The notes below the pieces were generated by a model that worked only from the letters and a program-made list of their open reading frames with translations, ran no database searches and had not been told where the DNA came from. Below are positions 34,959-45,203 of a stretch of 64,000 nt of DNA, piece after piece. Positions within the stretch are counted from its first letter, which is position 1, and every line of letters starts with the position of its first letter. Origin of the DNA: an uncultured Lachnospiraceae bacterium (GTDB lineage: Bacteria; Bacillota; Clostridia; Lachnospirales; Lachnospiraceae); contig CAMGZH010000010.1 in NCBI GenBank assembly GCA_946182825.1, forward strand, positions 1 to 64,000, read 5' to 3'. A program made the position numbers and the translations under genes.

Positions 34959-35950
34959 TCTTCCGTCTTCAGTAATCCTTTCTGCCATCTAAGCACTCTG
35001 TTTTGAATCTGGTTCAATAGCTCCGTAATAAGGCTGAATAATACGGCCATGATCAGAATCGCTGCAAATACCTTGTAGTAGGAACTCCAGACCTTTGCCA
35101 GATTGATATAGTATCCAAGTCCCCCCGGCTGTCCCATCATCTCAGCCATTACAAGGGTCGTAAAGGCAAAGGCGTTGGCTGTAGAGAGCCCTGAGAAGAT
35201 CTGGGGAAGGGCATTGGGAATGGCAACGTGAAACAGCTGATATGCCGTATTACCTCCCAGTGTCCTTGCCGCTTCCAGCAGCACCTTCGGTGTCCCCGCA
35301 ATTCCCTGAGCTGTTACGGATGCTACCGGGAACCAGACACAGATCACAATCAGGAAAACGGCTGCCCAGAACGCTGTAGGTATCAGAGTCAGAGCAAAGG
35401 GCATCCACGCTACGGCAGGGATGATCCCTGTAATGTGAAGAACGGGATGTACCCAGTAATAGACCTTCGGAAACCATCCAATGAGGATACCCGTTCCGAT
35501 TCCGAATGCCGCTCCCAGAAGGAAGCCAAACAGATACAGGCGAAGGGAATACAGCGTGTTGTTGAAGATGAACCCGCCCTCCTGGAGAAATGACTCCAGG
35601 ATCTGGGCCGGTCCCGGGAAAAAGGGCTGCACAAAGATCTGTGTCTTTGTTCCCAGAAAATCCCATAAAAACAGTCCAATGCCCAATGCAAACTGCAACG
35701 GAGCATCTTTTATGTACTTACTTCGTCTTTTTGGATCGTTTCGGCTAATGAGACCTTTGATCAACAATCCAATGGCCAATAGGATCACAACGCCCCTGTA
35801 AAAATCATTCCGATTCACCATAAGGATCCAGAGGCGATAGGTCTTTGTTTTGATGTCTGCGTACTGAGGAAGGATCACATTCAACAGTGTTGCCAAGAAA
35901 TACCCGGATATGGTCAATATAACTGCAACAGGGTATCTTCTTATCTTCAC
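34955..35950 (-). CDS. ABC permease, SsuC/TauC type, with N-terminal extension
   Basis: A 331-residue permease. The core (about 100-325) has the coupling loop PKVLLEAARTLGGNTAYQLF and is SsuC-like. The first ~95 residues add two hydrophobic segments not found in the usual ~260-residue SsuC. It starts with GTG overlapping the stop of the binding protein (GTGA). It forms the channel for the substrate bound by the NMT1-type lipoprotein. Confidence 0.9.
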   Translation of the reverse strand: MKIRRYPVAVILTISGYFLATLLNVILPQYADIKTKTYRLWILMVNRNDFYRGVVILLAIGLLIKGLISRNDPKRRSKYIKDAPLQFALGIGLFLWDFLGTKTQIFVQPFFPGPAQILESFLQEGGFIFNNTLYSLRLYLFGFLLGAAFGIGTGILIGWFPKVYYWVHPVLHITGIIPAVAWMPFALTLIPTAFWAAVFLIVICVWFPVASVTAQGIAGTPKVLLEAARTLGGNTAYQLFHVAIPNALPQIFSGLSTANAFAFTTLVMAEMMGQPGGLGYYINLAKVWSSYYKVFAAILIMAVLFSLITELLNQIQNRVLRWQKGLLKTEE

Positions 35951-37020
35951 TTTTTATCTCCCTTCTGTAACTTGTCAAAATCCTCCTTTGTATCAACCTG
36001 CGCATAATACTGTTCGGTAAACTGATCTGCATCTGTCTTCAGATACTTGATCTCATTCAGCTTCTTTGCAAAATACGTTACATCGGATTTCACATCAAAT
36101 TTTCCAGTTGCCCTCTCCTTATAGGAAGGATAGTCGTATGACTTGATCAGAGAGACTGCAAGCTCCTTATCGGAGATCTGTGAATACTTTCCATCGATGA
36201 TGGTCTGTACCGCCTTCTCCGGATTCTGATTGATGAAATCCTGAGCCTTTCGATAAGCCCGAAGAAGGGCAGCGATCTCATCCGGCTTTTCCTTCAATAC
36301 CTTTGTGGAGGCATAGAGGAAGCAACAAGCCCTGTTATTGAAGGGGGCATCCTTGGAGATATCCAGGATTACATCCACCTTTCCATCCTTCTCTGCTACC
36401 GAGCCAAGGGGATCCCACATTGCTGCCACGTCAATTTCGCCCTTGTAGAGAGCCTGAAGCTCCAGGTTACCGTCTGAGAACGGCAGGAAGGTGATCTGTC
36501 CATCCTCCTGCTTTGCGGAAATACCGTTTTCCTCTGCCCAGACAGAAGATACCTGATACGGGGTTCCGCCGATCTCATCCACACCGATCTTCTTACCCTT
36601 CAGATCCTTTGCTGTTTTGATCTTGGATCCTTTTTTTACAACAAGCTTGATACATCCGTTATGAAGCTTGTCCACAACGGTGGTCTCAACGCCCTCTTCC
36701 ATGGATGGGAAGAACTGGAAGTCACCGTTTACGATCGGAATATTTCCATTGTTCAGTCCCACCTTACGAGTCTCGGAGTCTGCCGAGATCAGTTCTACAT
36801 CGAAGCCTTCCTCTGCAAAATAGCCATTCTCATAAGCAATATAGATCGGCGCTCCGCAGAGAGATCCATCCTTTCCCGGAATCTGGATCTTACCGTATTT
36901 GTACTTCGACTCCCCTGTTTTTTTCGATGATGAAGTAGCAAGGCTGCATCCAGCAGTCGACACCACGGTTCCTATAATCAAAATCGCCCCTAATACTCCC
37001 GCTATTACCTTCTTTTTCAT
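35947..37020 (-). CDS. NMT1/SsuA-type substrate-binding lipoprotein
   Basis: A 357-residue binding protein. The signal peptide ends VVSTAGC (Cys25 lipidated). The mature part starts with GAPIYIAYENGYFAEEGFDVEL, typical of the NMT1/SsuA/TauA class, and has TAKDLKGKKIGVDEIGG. It would bind a sulfonate, sulfate ester or other small organosulfur compound. It follows metY by 24 bases. The family also includes pyrimidine and nitrate binders, so the substrate is inferred only from the sulfur genes around it. Confidence 0.88.
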   Translation of the reverse strand: MKKKVIAGVLGAILIIGTVVSTAGCSLATSSSKKTGESKYKYGKIQIPGKDGSLCGAPIYIAYENGYFAEEGFDVELISADSETRKVGLNNGNIPIVNGDFQFFPSMEEGVETTVVDKLHNGCIKLVVKKGSKIKTAKDLKGKKIGVDEIGGTPYQVSSVWAEENGISAKQEDGQITFLPFSDGNLELQALYKGEIDVAAMWDPLGSVAEKDGKVDVILDISKDAPFNNRACCFLYASTKVLKEKPDEIAALLRAYRKAQDFINQNPEKAVQTIIDGKYSQISDKELAVSLIKSYDYPSYKERATGKFDVKSDVTYFAKKLNEIKYLKTDADQFTEQYYAQVDTKEDFDKLQKGDKK

Positions 37021-37044
37021 TAACTTGCCACCTCTTCCTATCGC

Positions 37045-38373
37045 TTATGCACTCTTTCTGACGTTTTCTCTTTCGGCACGAATTGCCGCAAATGCCTGCT
37101 CAAGATCTGCGATGAGATCCGAAGCCTCTTCAAGTCCAAAAGAAAGTCGAACCGTCTCCGGCGCAATATCCGCCTCTTTCAACTCCTCGGGATTCAACTC
37201 ACCATGGGTGATCTTCGGAGAATTTACGATCAGAGAACGGGCATCCCCCACGTTGGCCTGGTAACCAAAGATCTTCACCGTCTCGATGAGTCGGTTCTCT
37301 TCCTCCTCTGTACCGTTGAAGCCAAAGGATAAGACGGAACCGGCACCGTTTTTAAAATATTTCTTTGCCAGTTCCTGATCCGGACTGTCCTTCGCCTCTG
37401 GGTAGCTTACCCAGGATACAAGGTCGGACTGCTCCTGCAGATAGGAAAGAACGGCTCTTGTGTTCTCCACCTGCTTCTTCACCCGCTCTGACAGGGTCTC
37501 CACACCGATCAGGATCAGCTGTGCCTCATATGGACTTAAAACGGCTCCAAAATATGCCAGATAGCTCAGGCGAAGCAGAGCTGTCAGCGGGAACTCAGGG
37601 AAGGCTTCCAGAAAGCTTCTTTCCTTGCCTTCCAGATCACGGATCACCCAGTGCTTCTGATAGAACTGCGGATACGTTTCCTTCTTCCAACGGAAGGGGG
37701 TTCCTTCTACCACAAGACCACCGATGGCATTCCCGTGTCCGTTTAACGCCTTTGTTGCAGAATAGACTACGATATCGGCTCCATGCTCCAGGGGCTGGAA
37801 CAGGTAAGGTGTCGCAAATGTATTATCCACGATCAGCGGAATATCATAGCGATGTGCAAGCTTTGCCAGTTCTTCAAAGTCAAGAAGTCTTGCACTTGGA
37901 TTGGAGATGGACTCCACATAGATTGCCTTTGTATCCGGTGTGATGGCTCTCTCCCACTCTTCAATGCTGCTGTCATGAGACACCAGATCAAAATGGATGC
38001 CAAGGTTCGGGAAAATACTCTTTTCCAGATCGAAGGCGCCTCCATAGATCTGATAGGTGGACAGGATTCTGCCGCTTCCTCCTGTTACTGCCAGGATCGT
38101 GCTGCTGATGGCTGCCATACCGGAGCCAAAGGAAACAGCTGCCACACCATGATCCAGAGCTGCGATCCTTCTCTCTAAAACATCATTGGTAGGATTTCCG
38201 ATTCTGGTATAAACGAAGCCTGCCTCAACGCCTGCCACCAGTCGATCGGCTCTTTCCACGGTTCCAAAATCAAATGCAGCGGTTGCGTATACCGGAACTG
38301 CTACCGATTCCTGATTGTCCTTTGCTGAATAACCACCACGTACCTGTACTGTATTAAAACCATAATCCGCCAT
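37045..38373 (-). CDS. metY: MetY, O-acetylhomoserine sulfhydrylase
   Basis: A 442-residue PLP enzyme of the Cys/Met metabolism family. The PLP lysine is in YSATKALNGHG (Lys near 209). Its length and inserts (KETYPQFYQKHWVIRDLEG) are typical of MetY rather than of cystathionine lyases. It joins O-acetylhomoserine with sulfide to give homocysteine, or with methanethiol to give methionine directly. In this run it is the natural acceptor for methanethiol or sulfide released by the nitrogenase-like enzyme. Confidence 0.9.
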   Translation of the reverse strand: MADYGFNTVQVRGGYSAKDNQESVAVPVYATAAFDFGTVERADRLVAGVEAGFVYTRIGNPTNDVLERRIAALDHGVAAVSFGSGMAAISSTILAVTGGSGRILSTYQIYGGAFDLEKSIFPNLGIHFDLVSHDSSIEEWERAITPDTKAIYVESISNPSARLLDFEELAKLAHRYDIPLIVDNTFATPYLFQPLEHGADIVVYSATKALNGHGNAIGGLVVEGTPFRWKKETYPQFYQKHWVIRDLEGKERSFLEAFPEFPLTALLRLSYLAYFGAVLSPYEAQLILIGVETLSERVKKQVENTRAVLSYLQEQSDLVSWVSYPEAKDSPDQELAKKYFKNGAGSVLSFGFNGTEEEENRLIETVKIFGYQANVGDARSLIVNSPKITHGELNPEELKEADIAPETVRLSFGLEEASDLIADLEQAFAAIRAERENVRKSA

Positions 38374-38396
38374 ATGTTATTCTCCTCCCCATCTTC

Positions 38397-39260
38397 TTAT
38401 TTCTTTAATGCTGCCGGAATAACGGCTCCATCGTACTTATCCTCAATGAACTTTCTAACCTTTTCTGACTGAAGCACCTTTACCAGCTTCCGGATGTTCG
38501 GGTTATCCTTATTGTCTGCCTTAACTGCAATGATGTTTGCGTACGGGCTCTCTGCCGATTCCTGTGCCAGACGGTTCGGTGTGATCTTCGCCTCAAGGAT
38601 ACGGTTGGTGTTTGTAATATAGGCATTGTAGTCATCCTTGGTAGGAATGATCTGTGCTGCATCGATCTCTACGATCTTGATCTTTTTCTTGTACTCCTTC
38701 ACATTCTTTACGGATGCATCCAGTGCCTGCTTTGCATCGTCATCCAATGTGATAAATCCTGCATCCTCCAAAACAGAAAGCGCACGATACTCGTTGGTTC
38801 CATCGTTTGGAATTGCGATCACGTCTCCATCCTTGATCTCGCTGACATCCTTATACTTGTCGGAATATAAGGAGATCGGCTCCACATGGATATCACCTGC
38901 ATTCACAAGGTTATAACCGTTCTGATCGTTTACCGACTGAAGATACGGCTCATGCTGGAAATAGTTAAAATCAGCCTCTCCCTTGGCAACTCGCTCATTT
39001 CCCAGGTCATCGGAACCATCATTTACAACCTCGATCACAATGCCCTCTTTCTTCAGGTCATCCTTTGCATAATCCAGGATCTCCTGATGCGGTGTCAGAG
39101 CTACGATACCCTTTAATACCACATTACCGCTGGCATCCTTCGTCTTCGCATCTACCTTACTTGTCTTGGAAGAGCCGCAGGCAGTGCCGGCGGTGATTCC
39201 TAAGGTTGCTGTCAGTCCTAATGCTACAAGTTTCTTTGTTACTGCTTTGAAATTTTTCAT
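38397..39260 (-). CDS. MetQ-like binding lipoprotein of a second importer
   Basis: A 287-residue NlpA/MetQ-family lipoprotein. The signal peptide ends GTAC (Cys28). It shares TPHQEILDYAKDDLKKEGI and DFNYFQHEPYLQSV with the family and is clearly different from the MetQ at 5610. It probably binds methionine or a related thioether, sulfoxide or disulfide. The permease and ATPase genes lie directly upstream. Confidence 0.9.
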   Translation of the reverse strand: MKNFKAVTKKLVALGLTATLGITAGTACGSSKTSKVDAKTKDASGNVVLKGIVALTPHQEILDYAKDDLKKEGIVIEVVNDGSDDLGNERVAKGEADFNYFQHEPYLQSVNDQNGYNLVNAGDIHVEPISLYSDKYKDVSEIKDGDVIAIPNDGTNEYRALSVLEDAGFITLDDDAKQALDASVKNVKEYKKKIKIVEIDAAQIIPTKDDYNAYITNTNRILEAKITPNRLAQESAESPYANIIAVKADNKDNPNIRKLVKVLQSEKVRKFIEDKYDGAVIPAALKK

Positions 39261-39348
39261 ACCATAATTCTCCTTCTAGATTCTGTAATAAGCGACACAT
39301 AGGACAGCCATCTTTCAAGCGGCACCACCTCCTTTCTATCTTCAGCCT

Positions 39349-40059
39349 CTACATCAGGCCGCGCTTTTTTCTTATATGGTCTGATAGCAGATTTCCTGCG
39401 CTCTGTGTCAGCTGAACGATCACGATCAGCACATAGATGCAGGCCAAAAGCTTATCATGCTGAAATCTTTGATAGCCGTATCGTACGGCAATATCACCAA
39501 TGCCTCCTGCTCCAAACATTCCCGCAAGGGCTGTCATGGATATGATTCCTATGACGGTTACGGTAAAACCGCGAACCAAGGAAGGAATCGCCTCCGGAAT
39601 CCATACCCGGAATACAATGTCAAAATCTGTGCTTCCAAGAGAACGGGCTGCATCGATCTTTCCCTTCTCCACTTCCATCAGGGAACTTTCCACCATTCTG
39701 GCGTACATCGGTATGCAGCTTGCCGCGATGGCAACGATACATGGATTGGTTCCGTAGGACTGTCCGAAGATACTTCTTGCAACCGGGATCATGATAATGA
39801 TCATGATCATCTGCGGAAGGGACCGTAAAATATTGATAAACCAACCAAAGGGCCCGTTTATGACAGGGGTGGCACGAATGCCGCCCTTATCGGTCCATAT
39901 CAGAACAATTCCAAAGGCCAGGCCGATCACAAGCATAATCAGGGAGGATACAACGGTCATGTAGACCGTATCCCATACAGCAGGCCCTACTTCCTTCCAG
40001 ATCGCTGCTGAAAAGGAAGACTTGATCACCTCTAAAAACGGTGTATTTTCTAAACTCAT
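39349..40059 (-). CDS. MetI-like ABC permease of a second importer
   Basis: A 236-residue permease with five hydrophobic segments and GAGGIGDIAVRYGYQRFQ, the MetI signature. The coupling loop is EVEKGKIDAARSLGSTDFDIVF. It belongs with the ATPase upstream and the binding protein downstream. A start ribosome site GGAGG lies nine bases before ATG 40059. Confidence 0.9.
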   Translation of the reverse strand: MSLENTPFLEVIKSSFSAAIWKEVGPAVWDTVYMTVVSSLIMLVIGLAFGIVLIWTDKGGIRATPVINGPFGWFINILRSLPQMIMIIIMIPVARSIFGQSYGTNPCIVAIAASCIPMYARMVESSLMEVEKGKIDAARSLGSTDFDIVFRVWIPEAIPSLVRGFTVTVIGIISMTALAGMFGAGGIGDIAVRYGYQRFQHDKLLACIYVLIVIVQLTQSAGNLLSDHIRKKRGLM

Positions 40060-40085
40060 ATAATGCCTCCTTCACCCAGACCGGA

Positions 40086-40871
40086 CTAAATACCGGCACC
40101 ACTCTGGAACTCATCATTCTGGAACTGGAAGAATACCTTCGTGAACAGTTCGCCTGTACGGCTGTGCGGATTATGGAAAATATCCACAACCTTTCCCTGT
40201 TCAATGATCTTTCCTCCCTCCAGCACTGCCATCCGGTCACAGCTGTACTTGATGGCATCAAGCTCATGGGTGATCATTAGAATGGTAATGCCCTTTTCCT
40301 TATTGATGGATCGCAGAAGATCCAGGATCTGAAGGGTCGTCTGTGGATCGAGTGCAGAGGTTGCCTCATCGGAGATCAGCACATCCGGCTCTCCGATCAG
40401 TGCTCTTGCAATTCCCACTCTTTGTTTTTGTCCACCGGACAGGCCTCCCGGATAGGCATCCAGCTTTTCTGTCAGCCCCACAAGCTCTGCCACTTCTTTT
40501 ACTTTTTCATCCACAATTGATTTCTTTTCATGTCGGATGCGAAGCGAATATGCAATATTTTCATATACCGTCTTTGCCTCAAACAGATTAAAGTTCTGAA
40601 ATACCATTCCGATATGGCGTCGTTCCTCAAGCATCTCCTGTTTGGAGAGCTTTGTCACATCCCTACCGTTCACCTCGATGCTTCCCGCATCCGGTATTTC
40701 CAGCCCGTTCACACAACGGGCCAGTGTCGATTTTCCTGCTCCGGAGAAACCGATGATTCCAAAGATCTCTCCCTTCTTAATAGACAGATCGATCCCGTTC
40801 AATACCGGAAGCGGACCGGTTCTGGTCTGGAAGGTCTTATTCAAGTCATGTATTTCAATATAGTCCGCCAT
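40086..40871 (-). CDS. MetN-like ABC ATPase lacking the NIL domain
   Basis: A 261-residue ATPase. Walker A is GFSGAGKST, signature LSGGQKQRVGIARAL, Walker B LISDEATSALD and H-loop ITHELD. Unlike the MetN at 7132 it ends soon after the nucleotide-binding domain and has no NIL domain, so it would not be inhibited by methionine in the E. coli manner. Start 40871 follows AAGGAG; a start nine bases upstream sits on that site. Confidence 0.9.
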   Translation of the reverse strand: MADYIEIHDLNKTFQTRTGPLPVLNGIDLSIKKGEIFGIIGFSGAGKSTLARCVNGLEIPDAGSIEVNGRDVTKLSKQEMLEERRHIGMVFQNFNLFEAKTVYENIAYSLRIRHEKKSIVDEKVKEVAELVGLTEKLDAYPGGLSGGQKQRVGIARALIGEPDVLISDEATSALDPQTTLQILDLLRSINKEKGITILMITHELDAIKYSCDRMAVLEGGKIIEQGKVVDIFHNPHSRTGELFTKVFFQFQNDEFQSGAGI

Positions 40872-40905
40872 ATTTCCCATCTCCTTATCTGTATGTAAGA
40901 CTCAC

Positions 40906-41823
40906 TTATGCGTTGAGGTAAAGCTTTTTACTAAAATACCGGTCGCCGCGATCCGGAAGTACCACAACGATATTGCCTTTGGCTCCGTCATGAGCCAATT
41001 TCAGGGCTGCTGACAAAGCCGCTCCGGAGGAGGAACCGGCAAAAATGCCTTCCTTCTTCGCCAGAAGCTGTGCCCCGTAAAAACCGTCTGCATCATCCAC
41101 CTTTACCACCTGATCCACCAGGTTGATATCCATGGTCTCTGCTATAAAGTCATTTCCGATTCCCTCAATATCGTAATCGCCGTGTTCGCCACCGCCGATC
41201 ACCGAACCCACCGGATCTGCCAGAACACCCTGGACTCCCGGCTTATGTTCCTTAAGATAACGAAGAATACCGGAATAGGTTCCTCCGCTGCCCGCTCCTG
41301 CCACCAGGTAATCGATCTGACCGTCCAGATCGTGGTAGATCTCCGGTCCTGTTGTCTCATAATGCGCGATGGGATTTTGTGGATTGTGAAACTGTCGTAA
41401 AGAGATGGAATCCGGGATCTCCTGTAAAAGTTCCTCTGCCTTCCGCTCTGCGCCAAGCATGCCCTCTTCTCGTGGGGTATGAACGATCTGTGCTCCCAAA
41501 GCCTGCATCAGCGTAAGCTTTTCCTCCGAGAACTTTTCCGGAACTGCAAAGATGACTTTGATTCCTCTGTTTAAGGCTGCCATGGCGATACCGATTCCGG
41601 TATTTCCTGCAGTTCCTTCAATGACAGTTCCTCCCGGTTTTAATTTTCCACTTCGAATGGCATCTTCCAGCATATAGACGCCGACTCTGTCTTTTACCGA
41701 TCCTCCGGGATTCCAGAGTTCCAGTTTTGCAAAGATGTTAACGCCCTCCGGAAGATCCAGGTGGTTTAACTTGACTAATGGTGTATGTCCTATTAATTCG
41801 TGAATATCGTTAATGTAATTCAT
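40906..41823 (-). CDS. mccA: MccA-type cystathionine beta-synthase / cysteine synthase
   Basis: A 305-residue PLP enzyme of the cysteine synthase fold. The PLP lysine is in NPGGSVKDRVG (Lys near 43). The loop reads TAGNTGIGIA as in Bacillus MccA (YrhA), where CysK has TSGNTGI. MccA joins O-acetylserine (or serine) with homocysteine to give cystathionine. Paired with the lyase before it, it turns homocysteine into cysteine. An ATG six bases upstream overlapping the mccB stop is also possible. Confidence 0.82.
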   Translation of the reverse strand: MNYINDIHELIGHTPLVKLNHLDLPEGVNIFAKLELWNPGGSVKDRVGVYMLEDAIRSGKLKPGGTVIEGTAGNTGIGIAMAALNRGIKVIFAVPEKFSEEKLTLMQALGAQIVHTPREEGMLGAERKAEELLQEIPDSISLRQFHNPQNPIAHYETTGPEIYHDLDGQIDYLVAGAGSGGTYSGILRYLKEHKPGVQGVLADPVGSVIGGGEHGDYDIEGIGNDFIAETMDINLVDQVVKVDDADGFYGAQLLAKKEGIFAGSSSGAALSAALKLAHDGAKGNIVVVLPDRGDRYFSKKLYLNA

Positions 41824-41825
41824 GA

Positions 41826-42980
41826 TCATTTCCCGCTTTCTTCAATGGCGAGATCCAGATCCTGTAGAATATCATCTATGTTTTCGATTCCAACGGAAAA
41901 ACGTATCAATCCGTCTGTGATCCCTACTTTCTGCCTGGTCTCATATGGAATGGCTGCATGTGTCATAGATGCAGGGTGACAGACCAGAGACTCCACGCCA
42001 CCGAGACTTTCGGCCAGCTGGATCATATTCAGGGATTCAAAAAACTTGTTGGAATCATGTTCCTCTGTCAGTTCAAAGGAGACCATAGCGCCGGGTCCCT
42101 TTGCCTGACTCCGATGAATTTCATAGCCCTGAGCTGATGAAAGTCCCGGAAAATATACTTTTTTAACTGCCGGATGCTTCTGAAGATGCTCCGCCACTGC
42201 TGTTGCGTTGGCAACATGACGTTCCATGCGAACCGCCAGTGTCTTAATGCCCCGGATCAGAAGGAAACTGTCAAAGGGCTGCAATACGCCGCCGGTGGAA
42301 TTCTGGAGGAAGGCGATCCGCTCTGCCAGTTTCTCATCCTTAACGGTGACAAGTCCTGCTACCAGATCACTGTGTCCCCCCAGGTACTTGGTTGCGCTGT
42401 AAACAACAATATCGGCTCCCAGCTCTAACGGCTTCTGTAAATACGGAGACATAAAGGTGTTGTCCACCACATATAACAGATCATGTCGATGTGCGATCTC
42501 ACCCACCGCCTTAAGATCGGTAATGGTCAGCAACGGATTGGCAGGGCTTTCCACCAGGATCGCTTTTACATCTTCTGTAACAGCCGCTTCCACTTCCTCA
42601 AGGTTGGCGGTGTCAACCATCTGGTACGTAAGTCCAAAATGATCAAATACCTTGTCCAGAACACGATAGGTACCTCCATATACATTGTTTGAGATCAGGA
42701 TCTTATCCCCTGAATAGAACAGGGATAAGACCGCTGTAATTGCCGCCATTCCGGAAGCAAAGGCAAAACCTTTTCTTCCGCCGTCAAGCTCTGCAATCAG
42801 AGCCTCCAAAGCCTCTCTGGTCGGATTATTCGTTCTTGAATATTCATATTTAAAATCTCCGGGAATTCTCTGCTTAAAGGTGGAAGTCTGGTAGATCGGA
42901 ACATTCACCGAACCGGTATACGGATCCGAACTGATGCCGCCATGAATCAGTGCGGAATCAAAATCTTTGTAATTTCCCAT
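41826..42980 (-). CDS. mccB: MccB-type cystathionine gamma-lyase
   Basis: A 384-residue PLP enzyme of the Cys/Met family. The PLP lysine is in YSATKYLGGHSD (Lys near 198). Motifs such as SRTNNPTREALEALIAELDG and GLSSAQGYEIHRSQAKGPG fit cystathionine gamma-lyase (MccB) or the closely related beta-lyases. It splits cystathionine to cysteine, ammonia and 2-oxobutyrate and can also release sulfide from cysteine or homocysteine. The start at 42980 follows GGAGG. It lies directly after the nifH-like gene. Confidence 0.88.
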   Translation of the reverse strand: MGNYKDFDSALIHGGISSDPYTGSVNVPIYQTSTFKQRIPGDFKYEYSRTNNPTREALEALIAELDGGRKGFAFASGMAAITAVLSLFYSGDKILISNNVYGGTYRVLDKVFDHFGLTYQMVDTANLEEVEAAVTEDVKAILVESPANPLLTITDLKAVGEIAHRHDLLYVVDNTFMSPYLQKPLELGADIVVYSATKYLGGHSDLVAGLVTVKDEKLAERIAFLQNSTGGVLQPFDSFLLIRGIKTLAVRMERHVANATAVAEHLQKHPAVKKVYFPGLSSAQGYEIHRSQAKGPGAMVSFELTEEHDSNKFFESLNMIQLAESLGGVESLVCHPASMTHAAIPYETRQKVGITDGLIRFSVGIENIDDILQDLDLAIEESGK

Positions 42981-43013
42981 GAGATTCACCTCCTTTTTCA
43001 GTGTTATATATCT

Positions 43014-43928
<915 letters not shown>

Positions 43929-44804
43929 TTAACCGTGTGAAAATGTGTTTTCCAGTTTTAATTCCCGCAAGTAGATCTGCTTGGAAATATCCTTGCCTCC
44001 CGGAACACCGATGGCATCTGCCCGGCATCTCTGGCAGTGACGGAATACCTTGATGTATTTTTCAGCTTCCTTACGGACCTCATATAACTGCTCACAGCTT
44101 GGTTCACTGCACCAGGCCAGCTGATGCTGTGGAATCAGCGGAATAATGTTATAAATGGATGCACCTGCCTCTGCCACTGTCTTGGCAACGGTTGGAATAT
44201 GATCCCGGTTGATCTCCGGTACAAAGACGGTATTGACCTTAACGGTGATCCCTGCCTCTGTTACCTTGCGAATTCCGCTCAGCTGATTGTTGATCAGCAC
44301 TCTGGCTGCCTCTTTTCCCATGTACGTCCTTCCATGATAGATACAGGAGGCATTCAGCTCTTTTTCGATTTCCGGATCCACGGCATTGACCGTTACTGTC
44401 AAAGAATCGATTCCTACATCAATGATCTCATTTGCATAATCCGGTAAATTCAGTCCGTTGGTACTCATACACTTGATCATATCCGGGAAATGTTCCTTGA
44501 TCAGACGGAAGGTCTGAAGTGCATAAGGTGTTGCCAGGGTATCCCCCGGGCCGGCTACGCCTACAACGGAGAGCTGCGGCATCAGATCCTTTGCCTTTCT
44601 TACGACCTCTAAGGCTTCCTGAGGGGTAATGATCTCACCTGCCACCCCCGGCCTGTTTTCAACCTCGTTGATATCCCGTATACAGAATCGACAAGCGATG
44701 TTACATCCCGGACTCACCGGAAGATGGATGCGTCCATGATTGGATTTTTCTCCAAGTGCAAAACAAGGATGTTTTTTTCGTAATTCTTCAAATGAAACGG
44801 TCAT
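43929..44804 (-). CDS. NifB-like radical SAM protein
   Basis: A 291-residue radical SAM protein. HPCFALGEKSNHGRIHLPVSPGCNIACRFC contains the CxxxCxxC cluster (Cys34, 38, 41), and HCQRCRADAIG near 256-266 holds further NifB-type ligands; both are characteristic of NifB. NifB makes NifB-co, the 8Fe carbide core of nitrogenase cofactors. Its presence implies the NifDK-like enzyme carries a NifB-derived cluster. It lacks the NifX-like C-terminal domain found in some NifB proteins; that domain is a separate gene here. An ATG six bases upstream is an alternative start. Confidence 0.9.
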   Translation of the reverse strand: MTVSFEELRKKHPCFALGEKSNHGRIHLPVSPGCNIACRFCIRDINEVENRPGVAGEIITPQEALEVVRKAKDLMPQLSVVGVAGPGDTLATPYALQTFRLIKEHFPDMIKCMSTNGLNLPDYANEIIDVGIDSLTVTVNAVDPEIEKELNASCIYHGRTYMGKEAARVLINNQLSGIRKVTEAGITVKVNTVFVPEINRDHIPTVAKTVAEAGASIYNIIPLIPQHQLAWCSEPSCEQLYEVRKEAEKYIKVFRHCQRCRADAIGVPGGKDISKQIYLRELKLENTFSHG

Positions 44805-44825
44805 TTGCATCCTTCCTTTCTATTG

Positions 44826-45188
44826 CTACGTTGCCTTCAGCGAATCCTTTGGTTCAAGATCCGTTAGGGCATGCTGCTCGATCAGAGCAGAAATGATATT
44901 TACTAAACTTCCCTGGGCTTCAAATACCCGAATCCCCTTTGAAAGAACCGCCTGAGCGGCTCCTTCTCCGATTTTTACCGAAAAAATTGCCTGACAGTCC
45001 CCAAGCAGCTCGATCAGATCGGTAAAACCACCTTCGCAATGACCATTGCAGGCCGGATAACTTTTTCTGACTTCCACAAACTCTGCATCATCCTCATAAA
45101 TGTCATATACCTGCCAGTATCTGGCGTGACCAAAATGCTGGTCTATGATATTTCCGTCAATGCTTGCAAAACCCACTCGTACTGCCAT
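44826..45188 (-). CDS. NifX/NafY-like cofactor-binding protein
   Basis: A 120-residue protein of the dinitrogenase iron-molybdenum cofactor biosynthesis superfamily (NifX/NifB C-terminal/NafY). IDQHFGHARYWQVYDI holds the conserved histidine, and a cysteine/histidine cluster ACNGHCEGG follows near 47-55. Such proteins hold or carry NifB-co on the way to the enzyme. It sits between the nifK-like and nifB-like genes. Start after GGGGGAG. Confidence 0.88.
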   Translation of the reverse strand: MAVRVGFASIDGNIIDQHFGHARYWQVYDIYEDDAEFVEVRKSYPACNGHCEGGFTDLIELLGDCQAIFSVKIGEGAAQAVLSKGIRVFEAQGSLVNIISALIEQHALTDLEPKDSLKAT

Positions 45189-45203
45189 ATCTTCTTCTCC
45201 CCC

